Positions 26,560-33,639 of a DNA stretch of 64,000 bases are shown here, piece by piece. The stretch spans positions 99,774-163,773 of the forward strand of contig JALHNJ010000010.1 in assembly GCA_022843585.1 (NCBI GenBank), written 5' to 3'. Positions within the stretch are counted from its first letter, which is position 1. Every line of letters starts with the position of its first letter. A model generated the notes under the pieces. It was not told the DNA's origin, ran no database searches, and saw nothing but the letters and a program-made list of their open reading frames with translations. Origin of the DNA: Chitinophagaceae bacterium. Its GTDB lineage: Bacteria; Bacteroidota; Bacteroidia; Chitinophagales; Chitinophagaceae. The position numbers and the translations under genes are program-made.

Positions 26560-27039
26560 ATGAAACTTGCAATAACCGCTGCTCTGGCGGTATTTCTTTT
26601 TCTTATTGCCTGCAGTAATAATAAAAACAACACGCAAGGTGAATGGATAAAAGGAAGTGAGGAAGAAAAAATCAAGATAACAGAAAGGCAGTTTCGCGGA
26701 TTCGACATGGCAATGGTGGAAACAGGATACCGCTACCAGGAACTTTATTGGGCCGGTAAGGATCAGAATTGGGGATATGCCAATTACCAGGTGGAGAAAA
26801 TAAAAATTGCCGTCGAAAATGGGTTGCAGCGAAGACCTAAAAGGGCAAAGTCTGCCGAACATTTTTTAACCGATGTATTACCGCAGATTCAAAAGTCTGT
26901 TGATGCCAAAGACAGCGCTGAGTTCAACAACCGGTTTCTTATTCTTACTTCCAATTGCAACAGTTGTCATGCAGCGGAGAATGTTTCCTTCTTTACCGTC
27001 AAAACTCCGACTGAAAGGCAATCACCTATAAGAAAATGA
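26560..27039 (+). CDS. Lipoprotein with a single c-type heme motif
   Basis: This 159-residue protein has a lipoprotein signal with the acylated Cys at residue 18 (LFLIACSN). The mature part is mostly helical. A CNSCH heme c attachment motif is at 133-137, followed by a short tail. It is therefore a periplasm- or surface-facing cytochrome-like protein. No known family is recognised; a role as electron carrier or redox sensor is inference from the heme motif. It is the first of three coupled genes, and the next ATG follows its stop by one base. Confidence 0.7.
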   Translation: MKLAITAALAVFLFLIACSNNKNNTQGEWIKGSEEEKIKITERQFRGFDMAMVETGYRYQELYWAGKDQNWGYANYQVEKIKIAVENGLQRRPKRAKSAEHFLTDVLPQIQKSVDAKDSAEFNNRFLILTSNCNSCHAAENVSFFTVKTPTERQSPIRK

Positions 27040-27040
27040 A

Positions 27041-27475
27041 ATGCTAAAACGATTACTCCAAACAGATAATGCCACCACCACCATCATTATACGCCTGATG
27101 GTCGGTGCGGTTTTTTTGTCAGAGGGGATACAGAAATTTTTGTTTGCCGATAAATTAGGCGCGGGGCGGTTTGCCAAAATCGGGTTACCGAGTCCTGATT
27201 TTCTCGGCCCTTTTGTGGGAAGTTTTGAAGTTCTATGCGGATCATTGGTCTTATCAGGTCTGCTCACACGGCTTGCCGCTATTCCATTACTCAGTATTAT
27301 GTTAGTTGCGATAGCTACTACCAAAGCACAGTTATTAGCAGATAATGGTTTCTGGTCTATGCTTCACGACAGCCGCACCGACTGGGCGATGCTGCTGGGC
27401 AGTATCTTCTTATTAATAAAAGGCGGAGGCAAATGGTCGGTTGACCACAAAATCACAAATCTGCGATGGAAATAG
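27041..27475 (+). CDS. DoxX family membrane protein
   Basis: This 144-residue protein has four membrane segments and the DoxX signatures IIRLMVGAVFLSEGIQKF near the N-terminus and SFEVLCGSLVLSGLLTRLA in the middle. DoxX-like proteins include a thiosulfate:quinone oxidoreductase subunit, but most members are uncharacterised. It overlaps the following TSUP gene by 10 bases, so the two are translationally coupled. The pairing with a putative sulfite/sulfonate permease hints at sulfur or thiol handling, which is inference. Confidence 0.85.
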   Translation: MLKRLLQTDNATTTIIIRLMVGAVFLSEGIQKFLFADKLGAGRFAKIGLPSPDFLGPFVGSFEVLCGSLVLSGLLTRLAAIPLLSIMLVAIATTKAQLLADNGFWSMLHDSRTDWAMLLGSIFLLIKGGGKWSVDHKITNLRWK

Positions 27476-28239
27476 TTATATTGTCACTTGCCGCCTTTGT
27501 AGTAGCCATCCTTACCTTTTTTTCAGGTTTTGGTCTGGGAACTATCCTTACGCCCGTCTTTATGATCTTTTTCCCCGTTGATCTGGCCATTGCCTTGACC
27601 GGAGTGCTACATTTCTTCAATAATATTTTTAAGATTATCCTGGTCGGTAAAAAGGCCAAGAGGCAGGTGACTCTCCGATTTGGAATTCCTGCGGTGATTG
27701 CCGCATTTGCAGGGGCTTGGCTATTGCTCCGGATCACTGATTTGAGCCCGTTGTTTTCTTATGCAATAGGCGGAAGAACATTTGAAGTATCTCCCGTGAA
27801 ATTTATTATTTCCATTCTCCTAATTGCATTTGCCCTGATAGACTTACTACCCTATTTTAGCAAACTGCAATTTGGGAAAGAAAAGTTGCCTATCGGCGGT
27901 GCATTAAGCGGGTTTTTTGGCGGACTGTCAGGTAACCAGGGAGCATTACGCAGCGCTTTTCTTATTAGGGCCGGGTTATCCAAAGAAGCCTTTATTGCCA
28001 CAGCAGTGGTGGTTTCCACCTTTGTTGATTTTACACGATTGTCGGTTTATGCAACCCGGTTTTCAAAAGCTGGGCTACAGGAAAATCTCACTTTAGTAAT
28101 AAGTGCTACGCTTGCTGGGGTTGCAGGCTCTTATATTGGAAACAAACTTTTGAAAAAAGTCACCCTGAAGTTCATGCAAGTGCTGGTTGCCATTATGTTA
28201 ATCCTGCTTTCACTTGCATTAGGGGCTGGCCTCCTTTAA
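27466..28239 (+). CDS. TSUP-family membrane permease (TauE/SafE type)
   Basis: This 257-residue protein has about eight membrane helices and the two-repeat layout of the TauE/SafE family. FFSGFGLGTILTPVF marks the first repeat and GALSGFFGGLSGNQGALRSAF the second. Members move sulfite, sulfonates or other organic anions. It is the third gene of the lipoprotein-DoxX-TSUP operon, probably under the AraC regulator upstream. The next gene on its right is convergent. Confidence 0.88.
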   Translation: MEIVILSLAAFVVAILTFFSGFGLGTILTPVFMIFFPVDLAIALTGVLHFFNNIFKIILVGKKAKRQVTLRFGIPAVIAAFAGAWLLLRITDLSPLFSYAIGGRTFEVSPVKFIISILLIAFALIDLLPYFSKLQFGKEKLPIGGALSGFFGGLSGNQGALRSAFLIRAGLSKEAFIATAVVVSTFVDFTRLSVYATRFSKAGLQENLTLVISATLAGVAGSYIGNKLLKKVTLKFMQVLVAIMLILLSLALGAGLL

Positions 28240-28438
28240 CTCTGTTCTGCTAAAACTAACTCAAACAACAAAATGCCATTATACTATTATGTTGTAGTGG
28301 GCATAAAAATATAATGAGGTATACCCTCGAACACTATAAGCAGGCCACAATGCTCAATGCCTTAACGCTCCATCCCGAACAGCAGGCAGAGCAACAACAA
28401 TCATTTCGATCTCTCAAACTTTTTAATTTTAAGCAGTC

Positions 28439-28852
28439 TCATTTTTTCAATTCATCTGCAAGATCCTGGATCGTTTTGGATTCAAAAAGCTCTTTCAGTT
28501 GTTGCTTAATAAATTTGTAACGTGAATGCATTGGACAGGGGCTTTTTTCAGAACACTGGTTCAAACCAAGCACGCATTTTTCCAGGGCTTCTTCTTCCCC
28601 CATCGCTTTCAGAATGAAACGTGCCGGCAATTTTTTGGCTTTCTCAGTAATATAAAAACCGCCATGTGGTCCGGGCACTGAACGGATGATTTTATTGTCC
28701 CTGGTAAGCAACTGGAGAATTTTCGCGGTAAACGATTGTGGAGAGTCGATAGCTTCTGCGATAGCCTGGATGCCGACTTTCCTTTCCTCTGAACTATTTT
28801 GAGCTATATAGATTGTCGCTCTTAACGCATACTCGGTTGCTTTTGAAAACAT
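28439..28852 (-). CDS. Rrf2-family regulator with three cysteines (NsrR/IscR-like), copy 1
   Basis: The protein has 137 residues from ATG 28852 (MFSKATEYALRA), the normal Rrf2 start; the open frame extends further upstream into the preceding gene. A winged-helix N-domain contains GIQAIAEAIDSPQSFTAKILQLL and GPHGGFYI. The Cys cluster ECVLGL-type reads EKCVLGLNQCSEKSPCPMH, the pattern that binds an Fe-S cluster in NsrR and IscR. In this family NO damages the cluster and releases DNA. It is the last gene of a norC-norB-queD-rrf2 operon, suggesting it controls that operon and the divergent nod gene. Confidence 0.9.
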   Translation of the reverse strand: MFSKATEYALRATIYIAQNSSEERKVGIQAIAEAIDSPQSFTAKILQLLTRDNKIIRSVPGPHGGFYITEKAKKLPARFILKAMGEEEALEKCVLGLNQCSEKSPCPMHSRYKFIKQQLKELFESKTIQDLADELKK

Positions 28853-28910
28853 AATATTATTTAATAGTAGTGGTGGAGGAATTCCACCGCAATTTATCAA
28901 AATACAGTCT

Positions 28911-29345
28911 TCAAAATAAGCCATTTATCCATTCTGCGTACGAATCTTTTGTTTCATAAAGTCTAAGTCTACCCAGGTTTACATGCTTTGGGAGCTTTTC
29001 ACAAATAACAGCCTGGATATACAAGAGCAAATTCTCAGCAGTGGGTTCTGCATTCCAAATGACCAGATTTTCCTGTGAGTGAATCCCTGGATTTTGGCTT
29101 AAGTAAGCCCTCGACAAAAGAAGTTTATGGTCAAGTACATCGATAATGGATGATTTAACCAACTGTTTTAATTCTTTAAAATCTATTATAAAACCCGGAA
29201 CAGCTATATAGCCCTTTTCCTGATTATCTGCAGATACAGTTACATGTAATTCATAAGAATGGCCATGTATATTTTTACAGGCACCCTGATAACCATTAAT
29301 GGCATGTGCCATTTCGAAATGAAATATTTTTGTGACGAGCAGCAT
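28911..29345 (-). CDS. 6-carboxytetrahydropterin/6-pyruvoyl-tetrahydropterin synthase family protein
   Basis: This 144-residue protein has the full family signature. The zinc ligands are H14 (FEMAHA), H27 and H29 (NIHGHSY), the catalytic Cys is C23 in the C-x3-HGH arrangement, and an acidic ETKDSYAEW comes near the end. QueD makes a queuosine precursor; relatives make biopterin-type cofactors. The gene lies in an NO-reductase operon, not with other queuosine genes, so a pterin product for another cofactor is possible. It follows norB by 26 nt. Confidence 0.88.
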   Translation of the reverse strand: MLLVTKIFHFEMAHAINGYQGACKNIHGHSYELHVTVSADNQEKGYIAVPGFIIDFKELKQLVKSSIIDVLDHKLLLSRAYLSQNPGIHSQENLVIWNAEPTAENLLLYIQAVICEKLPKHVNLGRLRLYETKDSYAEWINGLF

Positions 29346-29371
29346 ATATAAAAAATTAGTTGCCAGGCTAT

Positions 29372-30772
29372 TTATTCTATTTTAAAGGCAACAGATGAAT
29401 AGTACCGGGTTTGTATTTTTTCTTTTGTTGTTGTTTTGAAATAACAGAGCAACTGGTTTTTTAACAAGGGGTAGATAATGAATATGAAACCTGTCATCAT
29501 TATTGTTCCGGAAATAAAAAATACAATAAAGAATGGTCTTAACTGAAGCATCATACTGCTGAAAGGTATCTGAGAAGTACTTAACTGCCATCTTGCTTTC
29601 ATTACGCCTGCCCCGATTAAACTTATCCAGAAGATAAATAGCGACATATTAGCCAGCCAATATCCCCTGTTGAATAGTCTTTTATAAGGCTCAAAACTCC
29701 GGCAGGTATCATTGAGTATATCAAATGCAATAGCCAGCAATAAAAAGCTATTAATACCAATGGTTGCACCCATTGTATGAGCTACGGTAATATGTGTGCC
29801 ATGAGTGTACAGATTGATTCCTGGAATTGACATAAAAATTGCCAATAATAATGTTAAGAATATCCAGACATCAGCAGCTACCAGAAAGCGGTAGGCTGTT
29901 TTATGAAAATTTTTTCTAGCTGTACTGACAGAAGCCCTCCAGTTAAAAATAATTCTGCCAAGGATGAAGAGCTCTGTCATGCTGACTGCATAACTGATGT
30001 GTTTGATGTAATTATGAGTGGGTAATGTATAAATATGATGTCCCCAGTTAAACATCAGGTTGAATAACCCAGTAAAATAAAGCACAAAGGCTATACCTGA
30101 GTGACTATAGGTTTTACTATTGCTTATTTTATCCATCAGGAAAATACTGCTGCCGTAAATAAGCATATTCCATGAACCTACCATAGAACCGTACGATTTC
30201 CATTGCACCGTCATGTCGTTCACTACATTATTTCTGAAATAAGGGAATATCCATAAATAGGACTCGAGAAAGGTGAATAAAAAGAATACGATTCCTGTAA
30301 GCCACATCCACACATAAACGGGTTGTTTTCTGAACGAACCAATTGATTTTATAAAATTGATTAAAAACAGTACCCAACCTGCAACAATGGGTAATGCCAG
30401 TAGCGGATGAAATTCCCAATATTCCCTGCCGCCGAATATGCCGGCGCAATAGGAAATCAAAATAGCAATGATGGAAAGAATAAAAATGACCAATTGAACT
30501 TTTGTAAGTAACTGCGAATACATTTTTCTGCCGGTATGTTGCTGCAGATAAGTGAGAACACTACCCATCGCCCCAAAAATTATCCAGAAAACTACTGATG
30601 ATACATGCAGCGGCCTTACTTTCTCAAAAGACAGATTTTGTTTTAGAAATCCGGGTACCAGGTATTGCAGTCCGCCGGTTAATCCCCAAAACATTCCTGT
30701 GCCCAGCAGCAAAAGACCGGCAATTATAAATAGCCTAGATGTCGTTCCTTGCTTACTGTTCAATAGTGCCAT
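29372..30772 (-). CDS. NorB-like heme-copper oxidase family subunit with altered metal ligands
   Basis: The protein has 466 residues from ATG 30772 (MALLNSKQG); the frame runs on to 30847 inside norC. About twelve helices fit the heme-copper oxidase superfamily. Retained are H56 (heme b ligand, RPLHV), H245-H246 (NWGHH, FeB pair), E267 (22 residues later, as E280 in Pseudomonas NorB) and H332 (VAHTM, heme b3). The usual fourth position, AHGH, reads AHTM, so the second heme b ligand is Met or missing. The helix that should carry the first FeB His and nearby Glu (about 183-215) contains no His or Glu at all. It pairs with NorC upstream (20-base overlap). Activity as an NO reductase is therefore doubtful; it may be an altered NOR subfamily. 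Confidence 0.8.
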   Translation of the reverse strand: MALLNSKQGTTSRLFIIAGLLLLGTGMFWGLTGGLQYLVPGFLKQNLSFEKVRPLHVSSVVFWIIFGAMGSVLTYLQQHTGRKMYSQLLTKVQLVIFILSIIAILISYCAGIFGGREYWEFHPLLALPIVAGWVLFLINFIKSIGSFRKQPVYVWMWLTGIVFFLFTFLESYLWIFPYFRNNVVNDMTVQWKSYGSMVGSWNMLIYGSSIFLMDKISNSKTYSHSGIAFVLYFTGLFNLMFNWGHHIYTLPTHNYIKHISYAVSMTELFILGRIIFNWRASVSTARKNFHKTAYRFLVAADVWIFLTLLLAIFMSIPGINLYTHGTHITVAHTMGATIGINSFLLLAIAFDILNDTCRSFEPYKRLFNRGYWLANMSLFIFWISLIGAGVMKARWQLSTSQIPFSSMMLQLRPFFIVFFISGTIMMTGFIFIIYPLLKNQLLCYFKTTTKEKIQTRYYSSVAFKIE

Positions 30773-31154
30773 TGGTATTAATTGTAAAAGTTCTTGGGTC
30801 TGCGTTGCCCGATGCATCAATGTTTTGTAAATAAGCAAGTAAAGCATTCATTTCCTGTCCGTTCAGATGGAAATTGGGCATGGTGACAGTTCCGCTTTGC
30901 AAAAAAGCTGTGATGTAAGCAGGACCCTTAAGTGAATAAGTATTGGTAAGATCCGGGCCAAGGTATCCGCCTAACCCAAATACCTGGTGACAGGCATTGC
31001 AATTATATTGTTGCCATATCAATTTCCCTTTGCTGGTTTCTTCAGTAACTGTTTTCCCTTTCACTGGTAAGGATGAGTAAAGATGGAAGGAATAGAATAA
31101 GAAAGTAACTACCAAAGATGCCGCTGTAATATTTTTTAGCTTTCCGGAACGCAT
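30753..31154 (-). CDS. norC: NorC-like membrane-anchored cytochrome c subunit
   Basis: The protein has 133 residues from ATG 31154; the frame also opens at a TTG at 31181 within the operator. One N-terminal membrane anchor is at about 9-27. A heme c motif CNACH is at 52-56, in the NorC context GKLIWQQYNCNACH, with FGLGGYLGPDLTN after it. A Met axial ligand is in VTMPNF. In cNor this subunit passes electrons from periplasmic donors to NorB. Its stop codon overlaps the NorB-like start, so the two are made together. A minus-strand -7 element TAATTTTG (31186-31179) lies inside the shared palindrome. Confidence 0.87.
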   Translation of the reverse strand: MRSGKLKNITAASLVVTFLFYSFHLYSSLPVKGKTVTEETSKGKLIWQQYNCNACHQVFGLGGYLGPDLTNTYSLKGPAYITAFLQSGTVTMPNFHLNGQEMNALLAYLQNIDASGNADPRTFTINTNGTIEQ

Positions 31155-31166
31155 GGTAACGCCTGA

Positions 31167-31206
31167 AATAATTAAGGACAAAATTATCTTTAATTATTTA
31201 TATTTG
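31167..31206. promoter_or_regulatory. Bidirectional nod/norC promoter with 32-bp palindromic operator
   Basis: Arms AATAATTAAGGA (31167-31178) and TCTTTAATTATT (31187-31198) match in 11 of 12 positions around an 8-nt spacer. On the plus strand TATATTTG (31199-31206), a perfect TAnnTTTG, follows at once and serves nod. On the minus strand TAATTTTG (31186-31179) lies in the spacer, with TTGG 20 nt upstream at 31210-31207, and serves norC. The same palindrome recurs at 36669-36700. A bound regulator here would control both transcripts. Confidence 0.75.
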
Positions 31207-31221
31207 CCAATAATTTTTTTT

Positions 31222-33567
31222 ATGGCAAAGAGAAATTTTATCAGCTACCTGCTGAATCCCAAAAACTGGTGGCTGCCGTTGCTGATTATTTTTATAATCA
31301 GTATAGCAGGGGTAACGATGATTGCCGTGCATACTTACACAGAAGCCCCGCCCATTCCATTCTACGTTTCATCAAAGAATGAAACTGTTTTCTCAAAAGA
31401 GGATGTATTGGATGGACAGGCCGTGTTTCAGAAATATGCCCTGATGGAATACGGAAGTATGTTTGGCGATGGTGCCAACCGCGGACCGGACTATACAGCA
31501 GAAGCATTACATTATGTTTCTAAATACATGAATGATTTTTATCAGTCGCAATTGAAGGCAGATGCAAATGCTGATTTGCTTAAGAAAGGAATTGCTGAAC
31601 AGGTGAAGGCTGAAATAAAAAATAACAAGTATAGTAAGAATAACAGTGTATTACTTTCCGATGCACAGGCTTATGCGGTAAGTGAACTGATCAAATATTA
31701 CAATCAAAAATTTACCAATCCCTCTTCACCCGGTGCATTTAAACCATCTGGTTATATTACTGATGCCAATGAAATAAAATCGCTGACAGCTTTTTTCTTT
31801 TGGGGTTCATGGGTTTGTGGAGTAGAAAGACCTGGTGAGCATTACAGCTATACGCATAACTGGCCTTATGACCCGGCAGCAGGCAATACTCCCAGTGCTG
31901 CAATTATCCTCTGGAGCATTATTGGTTCACTCGGGTTAATCTTTGGTTTGGGGTTGGTGTTGTATTATCATGGTAAACTGGAAAAACTGGATGATAATGT
32001 TTATACAAACAATGCCCGGCCCTTTATGTCAAGGGGAGAAATACAAAAATTTCAACCTGATGCTGTACAAAAGTCCACTTACAAGTTTTTTTATGTTGCT
32101 ATTTTACTTTTTGCTGTACAGGTTTTAGCAGGCATTTTAACTGTTCATGATTTTGTAGGGTTTGTAAACTTTTTTGGGTTTAATATTTCTGAAACACTGC
32201 CAATTACAGTAACAAGAAGCTGGCATGTGCAATTATCCATTTTATGGATTTCTGCCTGCTGGATAGGTGCTTCATTTTTTATGATGTCACTTGTTTCTCC
32301 AAAACAATCTAAAAAACAGGTTACACTTATCAATGCTATTTTCTGGCTTACCATATTGTTGGTGGCTGGCTCATTCGCCGGAATGTTGCTTGGACCAAAA
32401 GGGATTATTGGAAAGAACTGGTATTGGCTTGGCCACCAGGGATGGGAATATGTAGAGCCTGGAAAACTATGGCAGATAATTCTCGGAGTTGTATTTATTA
32501 TATGGGCTATAACAATATACCGCGGCATTAAACCGGTAATGAAAATGAAACAACCATGGGCATTACCCAATTGGTTAGTGTATGCCACTTTCAGTATCAT
32601 TTTATTATTGATTTCCGGGTTTATTGCAACACCTAAAACCAATTTTGTGATTGCTGATTTCTGGCGATGGATGGTAGTACACATGTGGGCTGAAGCATTT
32701 TTTGAAGTGTTTACAACAGTATTGATTGGATATTTTATGGTGGTAATGGGTTTGGTAAGCAAGCAAGCTGTTATCCGTGTTATTTACTTAGCTACATTGT
32801 TGTTCCTTGGTTCTGGCTTACTTGGCATCTCTCATAATTTTTACTGGAATGGGAAACCGGTTTTCACAATGGCCCTTGGTTCTGTGTTTTCAACATTGCA
32901 GGTAATACCATTGGTATTGCTTACACTGGAAGCATGGCGGTTCAGTAAACTTCCTAAAGTGCTGGAGAATAACAACAAGGTTAATGGAGATTTGAATAAG
33001 CAATTCGGATTTTCAGAAGTGTTCCTGTTTCTGGTAGCAGTAAATTTCTGGAATTTCTTTGGTGCCGGTGTGTTGGGTTTTATCATCAACCTTCCCATCG
33101 CTAATTATTATGAACATGGTACTTACTTAACGGTGAATCATGGCCATGCTGCATTGATGGGTGTATATGGTAATCTTGCTTTGGCGGCTATATTGTTTTG
33201 TTGTCAGCTTTTATTTAAAGCTGATTGGTGGAAGCCCCGGCTCATCAAAAGGGCTTTCTGGTCAATCAACATTGGTCTGCTATTGATGGTATTTCTTGAT
33301 TTATTTCCTGCTGGAATTTATCAGTTTAAAACTGTAACAGATCAGGGATTATGGTATGCCCGCAGCCATGAATTTATTGAGAGCACCGGTTTTCAAACAC
33401 TCACCTGGCTTCGTATTGTTGGTGGTTCCATATTCACAATAGGCGGAGTGATACCGTTGGTTTGGTTTATTACCAGCAGAAGAAGAGGGTTAAAAAAGAA
33501 TGATCCTGGTATTTTAACTCAATCATTAAGCGATGAAAAAATTACAACACCTCTGGCTCAATATTAA
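31222..33567 (+). CDS. nod: Putative nitric oxide dismutase (qNor-like, H->N and E->Q active-site variant)
   Basis: The protein has 781 residues from ATG 31222 (MAKRNF); upstream frame to 31153 lies in the operator. It has the qNor layout: N-terminal helix, a periplasmic cytochrome-c-like fold without heme motif (about 40-220), then about twelve helices. Heme ligands are present (H335 in RSWHVQL; H640 and H642 in VNHGHAAL). FeB ligands: H487 and E491 are kept (VVHMWAEAF), H538 is kept, but the next His is N539 (ISHNFYW) and the conserved Glu 22 residues later is Q560 (STLQVIP). These two changes are the diagnostic pair of Nod from Methylomirabilis and strain HdN1. The quinol-site Glu after H309 is G313. 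Proposed reaction: 2 NO -> N2 + O2. First gene of a five-gene plus-strand run. Confidence 0.85.
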   Translation: MAKRNFISYLLNPKNWWLPLLIIFIISIAGVTMIAVHTYTEAPPIPFYVSSKNETVFSKEDVLDGQAVFQKYALMEYGSMFGDGANRGPDYTAEALHYVSKYMNDFYQSQLKADANADLLKKGIAEQVKAEIKNNKYSKNNSVLLSDAQAYAVSELIKYYNQKFTNPSSPGAFKPSGYITDANEIKSLTAFFFWGSWVCGVERPGEHYSYTHNWPYDPAAGNTPSAAIILWSIIGSLGLIFGLGLVLYYHGKLEKLDDNVYTNNARPFMSRGEIQKFQPDAVQKSTYKFFYVAILLFAVQVLAGILTVHDFVGFVNFFGFNISETLPITVTRSWHVQLSILWISACWIGASFFMMSLVSPKQSKKQVTLINAIFWLTILLVAGSFAGMLLGPKGIIGKNWYWLGHQGWEYVEPGKLWQIILGVVFIIWAITIYRGIKPVMKMKQPWALPNWLVYATFSIILLLISGFIATPKTNFVIADFWRWMVVHMWAEAFFEVFTTVLIGYFMVVMGLVSKQAVIRVIYLATLLFLGSGLLGISHNFYWNGKPVFTMALGSVFSTLQVIPLVLLTLEAWRFSKLPKVLENNNKVNGDLNKQFGFSEVFLFLVAVNFWNFFGAGVLGFIINLPIANYYEHGTYLTVNHGHAALMGVYGNLALAAILFCCQLLFKADWWKPRLIKRAFWSINIGLLLMVFLDLFPAGIYQFKTVTDQGLWYARSHEFIESTGFQTLTWLRIVGGSIFTIGGVIPLVWFITSRRRGLKKNDPGILTQSLSDEKITTPLAQY

Positions 33568-33639
33568 AATACGCAGCGTCTGGCGGGTGCAGCTTCTTTT
33601 GGGATTAATGAAAACATATTTTAGAAAAGTATTTTCTAT

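Noticed and set aside
28314..28520. Plus-strand ORF of 68 codons between TSUP and rrf2 genes
   Set aside because: It overlaps the 3' end of the Rrf2 gene on the other strand, has no domain and no ribosome site, and its composition fits noncoding DNA.
32145..32762. 205-codon ORF antisense to nod
   Set aside because: It is the reverse shadow of conserved membrane helices and has no independent support.
31222..33567. Ordinary quinol-dependent nitric oxide reductase
   Set aside because: Overall layout fits, but N539 and Q560 replace an FeB ligand and a catalytic acid that are invariant in working qNor.
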